Shown one piece after another: positions 21,140 through 32,056 of a stretch of DNA of 58,556 bases; position 1 is the stretch's first letter, and each line of letters opens with the position of its first letter. Source of the DNA: Porogramme epimiltina (Eukaryota; Basidiomycota; Agaricomycetes; Polyporales; Polyporaceae); assembly GCA_900155495.1 (NCBI GenBank), contig FTLJ01000141.1:1-58556 (forward strand), in the 5' to 3' direction. A program made the translations under genes and the position numbers. The notes below the pieces were generated by a model. The model did not search any database. It saw only the letters and a program-made list of their open reading frames with translations, and was not told the origin of the DNA.

Positions 21140-24100
21140 TTACAGCTCGTCCTCGGCGTCCCAGCGGGAGATCTTAGGGAGCGGCCGCCAGTAGTACTGC
21201 TTCGCCTTCTTCGTCTCGCTCCGCTTGCCTGGGCGGCGCATCATAGTCCGCACGAGCGCTGCGCGATCGCTGTCCTCGTCCCGGTCGGGGTCGTAGAACC
21301 AGCGCGCCTCGAGCGTGAGGGCATGGTCCGCAAGGTCCTGTTGAAAGGTGCCTTCATCAGTATCTCGTGGCGTGTAGAGCTCGCGACAAGGGAAGGGGGG
21401 GGGCGATACTTCGTGAACATGGTGGACGAGGTGGACAGGGGATGGTTTGGGTGAGAGACAACGAAAAGAAACGCACCGTGCCACTATTCACCACCTTCCC
21501 AAACACACCACACCTCATTGCCCCCGTCTCGAGCAGCTCCTCCAGCGCCGGCACCCACGCGCGCTTCGCCGCCGCGTCCGCCTTCGCCCTCGCCCCGCGC
21601 CCGCCCTCCTTCTCCTTCTCCCGCTCCTTCTCCTCCCTCTCGCGCTCGCGCTCCCGCGCAGCGTCGTCCTTGAGCGTGGGCAGCGCCATCTCGCGAAGCG
21701 CAGGGCGAGCCGCCATCAGCGCGCCGAAGAGCGCGGACGTCGCGAGCGAGGACGCGCGTGCGGTCGCGAGCGTCTCGATCAGCATGCCCTCGAGCTCTGC
21801 TGCGGGTAGGGGGAGGTCGTATGTGTACGCAGGAGCCGTATGGTCTTCACGATGGCGAGGAGAGGGCTTGGAGACGCTGCGAGGGGCATCGGCGGAGGTA
21901 GTATCGGAGATAGGGGCAGGAGTCGCAGACCGAGCTTCTGAGTCGTGGGTGGGTTGGGGTCTAGGCTTAGACTTGCGTGCAGTCTTCGCCTTCGCCTTCG
22001 CGTTCTCAGATTCGGACGGCTGCTCGGGCTGGGGCTTCAGGTCGGCATGATGGACGTCGGACACTACGACGGCCTCGGGCGGGCGGGCGATGTTCGTCGC
22101 GCTCCGTGGGGCAGCGGCCGTGGCAGGGACTGGCCGTTTCGTCTTCTCCGCAGACGTAGACGCAGATCCCGAGGCGGACGCGCGCACCGGGGTATTCTCG
22201 ATCTCCGCGTCCGCGCCAGCGTCTCTATCCTTCGTCCGCGGCTTCTTGGGCTTGTCGCGCTTGCGCTCGCCGTCCCGATCCTTGGCTTTGTCGGCGTCCT
22301 TGCGCTCCTTCTTCCGCGGGGCCTGGGCCGGCTGGGCTGACTCAGAGGCGGGACGAGGGGGAAGCACGTCCGAGTCCGCCTCGTCGTCCGACAAAATCGC
22401 GCGGGGGCGCTTCTTGTGTGCCTTTGGGGCAGCGTTCGACGTCTTCTTCTTTGGTTTCGGTGCCTCAGCGTCACTCTCCGCGTCTGAACGCAAAGAAGAC
22501 GTTGACCCGGAGTGTGAAACGCCGGCGTGACCATCCAGCCGTGCCTTCTTCCGTGGGGGCATGCGGACGGGCGCGGAGGGAGCGACCGATGCCGCGCGAC
22601 TAGCCGTGTTGCTTGAACTGGCCACAGGGAGGGTGGGGACGGATACTGGAGGAAGAAGCTCGAACTCCGCACTGATGTCATCATCCACGTCGATATTGCG
22701 GCTACCCAGAGGCGACGACGGTGCAGGCGAGAGGGGAGATGAAGGCATCTCTTGATCAAGCGCGATAGTAGGCGTATGCGCACGGGAGACGACACGCGAG
22801 GCAGGGCGCGACGCATTTACGTTTACGTTTGTCGGTTCGGGAACCTACACATGCACAACGATGAGAATCTGGATGGGAGGTGAATGATCGATAGACGCAC
22901 CGGAGCTTCCGCAATGATAACCTCTGCCGCCTCGATCGCCTTGTCGATCCCCTCCACATCCACCAGAGGTTCCTCCTTCTGTGGTTCGTCGAGAGTAAGG
23001 GGTGTAACGTCGCCATTGGTCTCCACTATCGCGTCGAGGTCCATGTTGATATCTGCTTCTACGAGCTCGAGGATCGACTGGTCGGGCGCGGGAGTGACTT
23101 CCAAGGCAGGTACGTGCTTGATGGCAATAGGCGAAGGCGCGGGGGAGGGACTGATCGAAAGAGACGTCCGCACGGGAACTGAGACGGGGTTGAGCAACGC
23201 TCGGACCGCGACTCTCGACGTGATGCGCAACGCGTCAAGGGTGGGGGATGGGGGGGATGCGAATATTTCCATCTCGATATCTCTGTCTGTATCGCGTTGC
23301 GGCGTAGACGGAATTGGAATAGGCGAGGACGGGGGTAGCGTCAAGTCCGAGTCAAATTCGCCGCGAGGAGACTGTACGGCGACCGTGTCGTCGGAGGGAC
23401 GGGAGGGCGATGAGAGCGGGGACGATGGAGGCGACGACGGAGGGAGGGGCTCGTCATCGATCTGTATGCTGGCAACGCGCGTTTCGGGAGGCGAGGTCGC
23501 TCGGAGCGACGGCGAATGGGTGCGCGTGCGGCTGCGCTCCGGAGTGGCCGATCGCTGGTGGGAAATAGGCGCCTGGGAGCGGGTGCTGTCGATCTGGGCC
23601 TGGGGATGGCGAGATTTCTCCGCAGCAACGGAGACGGGCGGCGAGGGAGACACGCTCTTGCGCGGCTTTTGCGCCCGAGGGCGTGGCTGGGAGAGTTTGA
23701 CGGGGCGGACGAAGGGTATGTCGCGCTCGGAGGACGTGGAGAAGGATATCCGGCGAGAGGGCGAGGAGCCGGATAGAATGTCGTCCATATCGAAACCCAT
23801 GCCGAAGTCGAGTTCATCGTCGTCGTCATCTGTGGCAATAAAAAGAAGCACAGACAGCCGTCAGTACCGTGACCAGAACAGCTGATAAGAGCGGGGGAAT
23901 GTGGGAGACAGTTGTTCGGCGGTCCCATCAAACAACATATAACGGGCAACATGCCATAATCCCCGCAGGTGTAGGTGGCACAGACGCACGAAGGCGCCAG
24001 TCTCATACCCAACCCAAACAACTGCAGCAGTTTGGGCGGAGTAAGGTCACCGGCACCAGCCCAGATACGACCGCTTCCGTGGGCGATAGCGGAGGCTGCT

Positions 24101-24924
24101 GGAAAACTCTCTTCTGACACGGGAAACGATGTGGCACGCCTGTGCTTCTCTCGGCGCGGATGACGGTCATGGGCTGATCCGATCCGATCATCCGGAGCGC
24201 AGACCGAACAACGAGGCAAGTTTCGTTCACCGGTCACGGAAGATTGGGGGCGGCACGCCCCAGAGGGGGAGACTACGGAACCAGCGTCTGGTCTGGATGG
24301 TTTCCAGACCATATGCTCGTCCGCGCGAGATAGGTAGACGATTGGGTCTCTCGGGGGCCCGGGGAAGGCAAGAATGCATTGAGGTGGGAACAGGAGGAAA
24401 GAGAACGCACCGTGACTGATAACAGGTTCGGGCGTGATTGAAAACTCGGCGCGAAGTCGATCTGCCTCACGGGAAGAAGGGAAGACTGAACGCCTCGAGG
24501 GAGGGGCGGGCGGGGGAATGATGGCGTATGATTGCGATCGAGAGGTGTTCAACTTCAATTGACGCTGGGAGGGGACAAGATGACAGTCATAGACGTCGGG
24601 ATGAGAAGGGCCGCGCGAGTAGCTGTATGCGTAGCCGTTGCCGTGGTATGCACTGGGGCGAACAGGGCTTGACGGCTGCGCAACACGCGCGGTGTCGAAA
24701 TGCGAAGGGCGAGTAGGCGAGGTCGCAAGGGTAGTAGGCGACGAGGGCGGGGAAGACGACATAGACAGAGAACGGGACGGGGAGAGCGAGGGAGAGGGGG
24801 GAACGAGATGGTCCGGGCTCGATAGTTCGTCCTCTGAGAAGCTCTTGCGACGGAACTTGAAGGGGATATTGTTCAGGTTCGGGGGTCGATGGGCAGGGCC
24901 AGCAGAGGAGCGCGTCGGGGGCAT
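21140..24924 (-). CDS. Large disordered protein with conserved-looking C-terminal segment, 1016 aa
   Basis: Family not recognised. Exons on the - strand are 24924-24411, 23829-22901, 22844-21477 and 21379-21140; the sum of 3051 nt is in frame. The N-terminus (MPPTRSSAGPAH) is Ser/Pro-rich and disordered, then comes an acidic patch (DDDDELDFGMGFDMDDI), long Ser/Pro/Thr and Lys/Arg-rich tracts, and a highly charged Arg/Glu helix. The C-terminal 170 residues look folded: LIETLATARASSLATSALF, then ALEELLETGAMRCGVFGKVV, then a block with LEARWFYDPDRDEDSDRAAL and KQYYWRPLPKISRWD. Basic tracts suggest a nuclear protein, perhaps chromatin-linked (inference). Intron 1 is long (581 nt) and has no stop in the exon 1 frame, so retention would add residues before a frame conflict. 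Divergent from glyoxalase I and convergent with G-alpha. Confidence 0.75.
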
Positions 24925-25312
24925 CGCGTCCGCGAGGGGAGAACGCGTCAGGAGCAGGGGACGAGGGCGAGGGAGATTGGGAGAGTAGGAAAAGCGAGCG
25001 AGATGAGGAACGGAGACCAAGGACAGACCAAGCCCGAGCCGGGGGGAGAGCCAGACGAGTCCGCCCACGTGCCTATCTCAACAGGGCGCGGGCGCGTCTG
25101 TTTGGCTCTGTTTACGCGTCACGCGTTTCGCGTCGAGCGCGTCACCCGCGTCATCGATCGTCATCGCCGTGCCGGGTCCCTTCCGGATATCCGGATGTAT
25201 CTCTCCCATGCTCTCCCTTCGTTCCCTTCGCGCTCTCCCTTCGTTCCGTCTCGCTCGCACGTCTCCTTCACCTCTCTCGTACCGCCCCTTCTCTACCTTT
25301 CCCCCGCCCGCC
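24925..25312. promoter_or_regulatory. Bidirectional promoter region (disordered gene / glyoxalase I)
   Basis: These 388 bp separate two divergent start codons. They contain the imperfect palindrome ttccggatatccgga and a CT-rich leader in front of the glyoxalase ATG. A diverged copy precedes the glyoxalase pseudogene at about 43.86-44.18 kb and keeps the gatatccggatg segment. Confidence 0.6.
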
Positions 25313-26032
25313 ATGCCACGCACTGCAGAGACTGCTAGCTTCAAGGTGCGCAGACACGCTCAAGCTTTTCTACACAGGGCTCAATGTAGAGTATACTCAC
25401 GTCTCTTCTAGTTCAATCACACGATGATTCGTGTGAAGGACCCCCAGGCATCCCTCAAGTTCTATACCGAGGTCAGCACCTTCGTTATCCTCCCAATTGT
25501 ACCCTCTGAGCTTTCATACAGATTTTGGGCATGGATCTCGTCGCTAGTGCGTCTCCCTAGCCCATCCAGCACCCTCCAACCTTATCCTCAACGCTCCACC
25601 ACTCCCACTATCTCTAAACAGAGAATGAGTTTGAAACGTTCACGCTCTACTTCCTTGCCTACGACCACGGCCAGCAGACAACACCCGAGAACCGCTTCCA
25701 GCGCGAGGGCATTCTCGAGCTTACCCACAACCACGGCACCGAGTCCGACCCGTCCTTCGCGGGCTACGCTAGCGGCAACGCCGACCCCGGCCGCGGATTC
25801 GGCCACATTGCCATCACCGTCGATGACGTGCAGGCTGCCTGCGACCGGTTTGAGACCCTTGGCGTTCGCTTCCAGAAGAAGCCCAGCGATGGAAAGATGA
25901 AGAACATTGCGTTCATTCTCGACCCCGACGGGTATGCGCTTCGAGCCGATATCTAGTGCGGATACGCGGGCCTAACGTCTCCCCTCCAGGTACTGGGTTG
26001 AGATCTTGCCTGGCACGTACCGACCTCAATGA
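25313..26032 (+). CDS. GLO1: Glyoxalase I (lactoylglutathione lyase), 156 aa
   Basis: Converts the methylglyoxal-glutathione hemithioacetal to S-lactoylglutathione in the cytosol; detoxification of a glycolytic by-product. Exons are 25313-25345, 25412-25471, 25522-25546, 25622-25931 and 25990-26032 (471 nt). The VOC fold is clear from [52 protein letters not shown] and DPDGYWVEILP. The four metal ligand positions are filled: His14, Glu72, His101 and Glu147. The length fits a single-domain enzyme, unlike the double-domain yeast form. It shares a 388-bp divergent promoter with the gene on its left. A decayed copy lies at 44.2-44.9 kb. Confidence 0.95.
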
Positions 26033-27261
26033 TCGGACAGAGATCCCCAAGGAAGAATCCGTGTAGTACACTGTATGATTATCGTCGTCTATATCATGTA
26101 GTCACCTGAATTGGCGAGAAATTCTACTATGCTATCTTTGAAAGTATTGTCTAGGAATCGTCCACCACAGCGACACACCGTTCCATTTCCAAGGCCATTT
26201 AGATCATATCATTCCCCTTCACATTCTTGTGTACTAAGGGTCCTACCAAGGTGCCCAGCGAGAGCCACAAGGCGTAATACCTATAGTTAGCACAATATAG
26301 CGCAGCCTGTAGTGTATTTGCTGGTAATACAACCACTGGAGACATATATGGTCATATTTCTAGCACGGGCGTACGGCGTTGTCATGAGCGTATACTGCAT
26401 GGTTAACGTTCACTGCCGTGGCGCCTTATGTCGACGTCCTATGATGGTGGACAGTTACCCCAGCCCGGGTTAGCGGACGCAAGTGAGGAGCCGGCTTCGG
26501 GCGCAAGAGTTTTTTTATCTGTGTTTATTGCCCTCGAGGGCCGGGCCCTATGATAGGCATGAACGACATGGGTGTGTGGGGGAAGGGGTGGGGAATGCGA
26601 GACAGAAGCCAAGAAGTGGGGGGGGGGCGCAAGAGTTCAGTGCTCGAAATCTACAAGCGAGTCCTCCCTATAGGTCGCCACGACGGACGACACCTATCTG
26701 GCTAAATAGAAGTGCACGCCCTGCATTTTTTGCGCCGTCAGCGGGCTCTTCACGTTCCGCTGGTGGTGCCTCCGGCGTCTGTACTACGTCGTGGGCCTAG
26801 CAGAGCCTCCTTGAAATTTAGGGTAAACACATGTGACGGTTCGACCATCCTGCCGCGTCGCGAGCGATAACCTTCCCTGTGATTTCAACTTTGGACACCA
26901 GGTCGGTCCCGCCTTCCACCACGACCCAGCACGCGGCGCAAGGCCCCATATTTGTTGCTGTTCGTATGGCGGGTGTTCATTATCATCCTCATTGGCTACC
27001 ACAGCCCTTTATCCCCCGCCCCAGTACAGGCCAACAAGTGTAATAAGAAGTGCAATTTTTAGCAATACTTTGTACGCCATCCATGAGCGGAGGAATACTT
27101 GTTCAAGCAGAATATGCGTCCATCGTCGTCCCTCTAGTATAGAGCACATAAGCGTACATAAATTTGAGCGCACGAGCGAAAGATATCATAGATCAGATGA
27201 GAGAGAACATGTAGACAGTACTCATGTCGACCAACAAGTTATGTCCCATAGACCCATAGAA
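26033..27261. other. Intergenic, no gene recognised
   Basis: No frame with a domain and no repeat was recognised. It separates the + strand glyoxalase gene from the first - strand HET gene, so it holds both 3' ends. Confidence 0.5.
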
Positions 27262-29304
27262 TCAAACTGGATCGACGCCAAACGTGTACGTACGATCAGG
27301 CGAGCTAGAAGAGGCGGAGAGAGAAAGTCTCAACTGGAACGTATACTTCGAATCCTTACGTGAAGTGAATGTAATCGTTTTTGTCAGTTCGTCATCGACG
27401 CGACGGGATCGAGACCATGAACGGGCGTGAATGGGATGCATGACACTATGTTGTTCCGGGATGAACCGCCTCCAAATGTCCGCGCCTTCGGTATTCAAGG
27501 AGAGTACGAGAACGCCGAGTGTGCCGTCCCTCCGCCCAAAGTCGCAATTGCATCGCCCAATCAAGATTTTCAGGGATAGTTCATGTCCTTTAGAGATAGT
27601 TACCCCGGCGGATGAGTGATATTGCGAAAGGAAATGCTCTCCGAGGCCGACGTCAAAAGTGCTATCGCTCGGACTGGAAATAGACCATCCGATCTTGGAC
27701 AAGTGTTTGATAGTGGAAGATGAGAGGTAGACTTGAAAGTGAATCTGAAGCGGGGCGGACCACAAATATTCGGGTGGAATGTGTTCCCAGCTACCAGTAG
27801 TGCCATCAGATCTTCTTATGAGTGCCAGGTGGGGCGACCATCTCATGCAGGGCAAAGCTTGGATGGATATAGAGCTAGAAGTCTGGAAAACGCTACGTCG
27901 GAAACTCTTTGCTACTTCTTCTTTGGCAAGATACAGCAGGCGCGCGCATTGGTTCAAAGTGAAATGCGTGAGCCTATAGGGATCGTGCTGAGGTGGTGTG
28001 GTATCGAATACTGTGCCACCGACTCGGAAGTAGTGTAACCCGGATGATAGATCGGGTTTTCGTAAAAGAAGGGCTAGTCGGCCGCCATTCTCATCTATGA
28101 GGGGAAGAAGTGCTATGTGGGTAGGGTTAAGCGGAAGATCAACAGAAAATTGTATTTGTGCGATGGGGATATCTTTGCGTATATGGACTAAGTTCTCGTT
28201 CGCGTCGTAAACGAATTCTTGGTACTTGGGAGGGGAAAGCGATTTCCAATTCCGGTTCAAGAACATCTTCCAGTTCAAGAACATCTTTGGAGACGGCGCG
28301 AGGGCGTGCTGGTAGTCCTCGAGCCCCTCGGTATATGAAATGGATGGATCGACATCAACGGAGAGTCGTGTTGTGTAGTCGGATGCGGGATGCAATGAGC
28401 TGAGGCGTCCGAGCCCATTGGGTAGGAGAGAATTTGACCGGATGTTAGATGATGGCGGATAAAGGGTGTAAGGGTTCTTGCAAATCGGGGTTCTGGGAAA
28501 ATGACAAGAAGGAAGGATGGAGCCCCACGCAAAGATTGTAGGATCTATGGGTGCAACCTTGCACACTTCTTCTTGTAGGCGCAGAAAGGCCCCGCTTCTC
28601 TCGCCATAAATGACTGGCATCGCGACTCCAAAGAGGCCCATAAGGGCGTATGTTTCATCCTCTTCCTTCGTCGCCTGTCTCGACGCAGACCAACTAAGAC
28701 GGCGCGCTACTGAAATAGAGTCCAGAGGACAATTGCCCAATAGGACTTCCGTATCAATGCCCGTGACAGCTTCGATTTGATGAAGTAAGCTGGATTTGTT
28801 TCCAATGGGAAGCCAATTTGAGGAGAGAAAGGTGACCTCTTTGGGCGCGATAAGCTCCTGGAGCGTCCAAGCACGGGTGAACCACTTGCTTCCTGTGATA
28901 TTAATTGGAGGACCATTGGGATCGATTGGACCGTTCACATCGTGAAGGAAAGCGTAGCACATTGCTGCCTGCTTGTACCACGAGAACATACTGATGATTG
29001 ATTCAGAAAGTTCCGTGTTGTTGCTCTTATCGATGCAGCATGTATCCACCCATGCGTATTTGTAGCCGTCTGCTTTGGCAATCTCGCAGAAGCGGCGGAT
29101 CTTCTCATGACCAGGAAGGCTAGGGAAAATACTCGTGTCCGTCGAGAGAGGTTGAATGTCGAGTATGTCATTGTACGTCTTCTCTGGAAACCCAGGTTCC
29201 CCTAGAGTAGCCCAAACGTGCGATAAGATGGCGTATTTATAGGGCTCAGGGGGACTTGTGAAGATGCGGAAAAACCTTCCAGTGGAGGTATCCAGGAGGC
29301 GCAT
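27262..29304 (-). CDS. HET-domain protein A1, 680 aa
   Basis: HET proteins are non-self recognition and incompatibility effectors in filamentous fungi; in mushrooms most members are uncharacterised. This is a single-exon gene. The ATG at 29304 is chosen because MRLLDTSTGRFF is the conserved start in all six HET genes here; the frame is open further upstream but without homology. The HET motifs are present: YAILSHVW (residues 24-31), YAWVDTCCID (from 83) and SKWFTRAWTLQEL (from 139). Then comes the basidiomycete extension RRLSWSASRQATKEEDETYALMGLFG through a YGERSGAFLRLQEE block, often annotated as DUF8212. The C-terminal 400 residues are unassigned. A short internal duplication (KMFLNWKMFLN) is visible near the middle. 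Closest relative in the window is HET-A2 at 49155. Confidence 0.9.
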   Translation of the reverse strand: MRLLDTSTGRFFRIFTSPPEPYKYAILSHVWATLGEPGFPEKTYNDILDIQPLSTDTSIFPSLPGHEKIRRFCEIAKADGYKYAWVDTCCIDKSNNTELSESIISMFSWYKQAAMCYAFLHDVNGPIDPNGPPINITGSKWFTRAWTLQELIAPKEVTFLSSNWLPIGNKSSLLHQIEAVTGIDTEVLLGNCPLDSISVARRLSWSASRQATKEEDETYALMGLFGVAMPVIYGERSGAFLRLQEEVCKVAPIDPTIFAWGSILPSCHFPRTPICKNPYTLYPPSSNIRSNSLLPNGLGRLSSLHPASDYTTRLSVDVDPSISYTEGLEDYQHALAPSPKMFLNWKMFLNRNWKSLSPPKYQEFVYDANENLVHIRKDIPIAQIQFSVDLPLNPTHIALLPLIDENGGRLALLLRKPDLSSGLHYFRVGGTVFDTTPPQHDPYRLTHFTLNQCARLLYLAKEEVAKSFRRSVFQTSSSISIQALPCMRWSPHLALIRRSDGTTGSWEHIPPEYLWSAPLQIHFQVYLSSSTIKHLSKIGWSISSPSDSTFDVGLGEHFLSQYHSSAGVTISKGHELSLKILIGRCNCDFGRRDGTLGVLVLSLNTEGADIWRRFIPEQHSVMHPIHARSWSRSRRVDDELTKTITFTSRKDSKYTFQLRLSLSASSSSPDRTYTFGVDPV

Positions 29305-30127
29305 TGAGGGACGGGGTGTGTATATAGTCCAACCAGTCAACAGGGCTTGTAAGCAGTGGTCGAGAAGATTGGGGGGGGGTAGGTGTAGGGGAGGCACGAC
29401 GAGGGTGAGGAGACGACGATATGAATGGTGTGAAGGGCTCGAGTAGGGACCCACGAGGTGACTCGTGAGGTGCGCAGGACAAGCGTGGGTAGGTGGGATG
29501 AAAAGGCGTGGTGACTCGGCGATGGCTGTCCCACATCACGCATTATAACATTTCCTGAGGCAGGTAATTAGCAGAAATTTAGTTCTTAAAAAACCATAGG
29601 CTAACTACACACGGCTCTTTAAACTGCTACAAAGGGCACTTGTTAGAACAAACATTGAAAGAAAACCTTTTTACCGTACACATGATGCCAGTTTTTACGA
29701 AGTATCTGGTCTTTGTTTCAACTTTTCGCAGGCGGAAAATGCGGCAATGCGCGCCATCGCGGGAACGCAAGATTTCCTTCTATGTACTACATAGGAGTAT
29801 AAGGAAACCCGGGTGATATTGTATGTATTTGATTTCTACGATGGCGCCCTTTATGTCACGCGTACGGTGGTAGCATCGATCAGGTCCTAGCGCTCGGGCG
29901 CCTTAGTCCTGGTGCACGGGCCACCCGCCGTCACCCACACTGCAGACCCTAGATTCCCGTCAACTCTCTATTCCTCCTCTGCAATTCCTCAAGTGATTGA
30001 CCGCCCCCCCTGGAACTGAGTTCCCTCGTGATCAGAGCATATACTTCTTCACCACCCGTACGTCAGCCCATTGACCGGAATACGTGCGTGAAAGCTTACA
30101 TTAATATACGTCGCTCAATTAAGCAAA
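29305..30127. other. Divergent intergenic region between HET-A1 and HET-B1
   Basis: Promoters for both flanking HET genes must lie here. AT-rich stretches occur around 29560-29700. No conserved TATA at the usual distance was found for HET-B1. Confidence 0.5.
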
Positions 30128-32056
30128 ATGAGACTTTTAGACACCCGAACTGGGCTTTTCCTTGAGGTGGTAGATCCTACGGCAATCTCCTACGCCATCC
30201 TCTCCCATGTGTGGGCGAAGAAGGACACTGGTGATCTTTCTGGGGCGCCTTTCATGGAGGAACAGGTATTTTCGGATGTATGTGGGATCCAGGAAGAACA
30301 TAAGGCAAAATTGGCACTCGACCATAACGCCGTCCTTGTCCACCTATCCCCGAAGATTCGAAGGTTCTGCGAGATTGCGAGGGAGGCAGGATATAAACTG
30401 GGATGGATCGACACATGCTGCATAGACAAAACTAGCAGCTCAGAGCTCTCCGAAGCCATCAATTCGATGTACAACTGGTATTGTTATTCCAGCGCCTGCT
30501 ATGTATATCTCCACGACGTCACCGAGAGGAAACCCGATCAACTTATATGGAGTACCTGGTTCTCCCGCGGGTGGACCCTTCAAGAACTTATTGCCCCGAA
30601 CCTCTTGATATTCTACACCTCGCATTGGCTTCCGATCGGCTCAAAGCATGCACTCGCTGGCCTAATAGAAGATGCATGTGGGGTGGATCATGATGTGTTA
30701 ACATTCGAAAAACCACTTGACAAGACTTCAGTCGCACGACGAATGTCCTGGGCAGCGTACAGAGAAACCTCCCGCCAGGAAGACCGTGCCTATTCACTCA
30801 TGGGGTTATTCGGCGTAAATATGCCCATGTTGTATGGAGAAGGCGGGTCACGCGCTTTCATCCGGCTTCAAACGGAGATATTTCGACGTTTTCCGTGGGA
30901 CCACACCATCTTTACTTGGGGTAATCATCGTGGGAGATGCGAAATCCAAATCTCCAGCTTCCAAAACCTGGGTTCCCGGGCCGTGTCTCTTGAAAACATT
31001 TTCCCACCTCCATCTGAACGACATTTAATCTCTCCGCTCCTTGATCAGTACCTACTTTCCACCTCTCCCAACAATTTCACCAATGGTTCCGCATCACTCC
31101 TTCCGCTTTCGCGAGCCGAGCATCTTGAAAATTTTAGACTTTCTTCACCCATCCCCCACCAGACGTCTAGCGTTCCGGCTGGAGAAACAGCCTGGCTCCC
31201 ATTGATCAAGTTGAGGGGCTCACAAACCCTTGAGGGAGAAGACATACCGACTCATATAGCGTTGCTCGCAGTCAAGAATCCTCATGGAGATATAGTTGCG
31301 CTCCTCCTCCGCGAAGATAGAACCGCTCCTGGAGACTACAATGTTGGATCGTTTGTTGTCACCAAGGGCAGCAGCCAGCAGAGCAGCCTAAAATTTCTCG
31401 ACTACATTCGCACTATCACTTTGGACCCGCAACAGGTCTCCCAGTGTCGACGTCTCCTCCTTATGACTGCGGTTAACATCCTACGACATCCGTCAGAGGA
31501 GGTCGCCGATATCGACGAAGGCGCTAGTGCACGGGATAAACTTTGTCTCGTTCAGGGCCACCATCTCATAATCCGTCCTTCCTGCACGTTCCCCTACTCA
31601 TCGACGTCTGTGTTTACACTCGAGGCCGCGCGGAATGTCGACGGAAACGTAGCCAGGATATTCACTCCCCTATGGGACACCATTATCCTAGATTTGTGCA
31701 AAGGGGAGACTAAAGTCGCGCGCGTCGCCGTTGGGCGCTGCTGTGGCTATACCGAACAGAGTCACTACCTAGGGCTCGTTGTGGTGTGGCAGTACAACAA
31801 CGTGAGCGAGAGATGGCCCCCTGTGCACTTCAGCGACCACGAAGGGACCCATTTGCGGGATTGGAAGTTCCGGGCCGGCGCCGCCTGGCAGCACACGACG
31901 CTTGAACTTGGGGACGACAGTCGTTTACAGCTAAGATTCATATTTCGCTACTTGTCCCCCACACCCGAAGTATCACGTCTTGGGAACACCAGACAATATC
32001 AACTTCATGTCGAAGTATTTCCTTTGAGCGGAGACCGCGATTCTGTCACACTTTAG
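30128..32056 (+). CDS. HET-domain protein B1, 642 aa
   Basis: Intronless HET gene starting MRLLDTRTGLFLEV. It contains YAILSHVW, IRRFCEIAREAGYKLGWIDTCCID and STWFSRGWTLQELIAP, so all three HET motifs are intact. These are followed by VARRMSWAAYRETSRQEDRA and YSLMGLFGVNMPMLYGEGG, the usual extension in this group. The remaining 350 residues are unassigned but are shared with HET-B2, including ALLLREDRTAPGDYNVGSF and TAVNILRHPSEEVADIDEG. It is divergently transcribed from HET-A1 and is the only HET gene here on the + strand. An incompatibility or immune-like role is inferred from the family only. Confidence 0.9.
   Translation: MRLLDTRTGLFLEVVDPTAISYAILSHVWAKKDTGDLSGAPFMEEQVFSDVCGIQEEHKAKLALDHNAVLVHLSPKIRRFCEIAREAGYKLGWIDTCCIDKTSSSELSEAINSMYNWYCYSSACYVYLHDVTERKPDQLIWSTWFSRGWTLQELIAPNLLIFYTSHWLPIGSKHALAGLIEDACGVDHDVLTFEKPLDKTSVARRMSWAAYRETSRQEDRAYSLMGLFGVNMPMLYGEGGSRAFIRLQTEIFRRFPWDHTIFTWGNHRGRCEIQISSFQNLGSRAVSLENIFPPPSERHLISPLLDQYLLSTSPNNFTNGSASLLPLSRAEHLENFRLSSPIPHQTSSVPAGETAWLPLIKLRGSQTLEGEDIPTHIALLAVKNPHGDIVALLLREDRTAPGDYNVGSFVVTKGSSQQSSLKFLDYIRTITLDPQQVSQCRRLLLMTAVNILRHPSEEVADIDEGASARDKLCLVQGHHLIIRPSCTFPYSSTSVFTLEAARNVDGNVARIFTPLWDTIILDLCKGETKVARVAVGRCCGYTEQSHYLGLVVVWQYNNVSERWPPVHFSDHEGTHLRDWKFRAGAAWQHTTLELGDDSRLQLRFIFRYLSPTPEVSRLGNTRQYQLHVEVFPLSGDRDSVTL

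Noticed and set aside
29321..29326. TATATA box upstream of HET-A1
   Set aside because: It is only 17 bp from the chosen ATG, too close for a normal fungal start site and leader.
29305..29454. 50-residue N-terminal extension of HET-A1
   Set aside because: The frame is open but has no ATG near its start and no similarity to the other five HET proteins, which all begin at MRLL.
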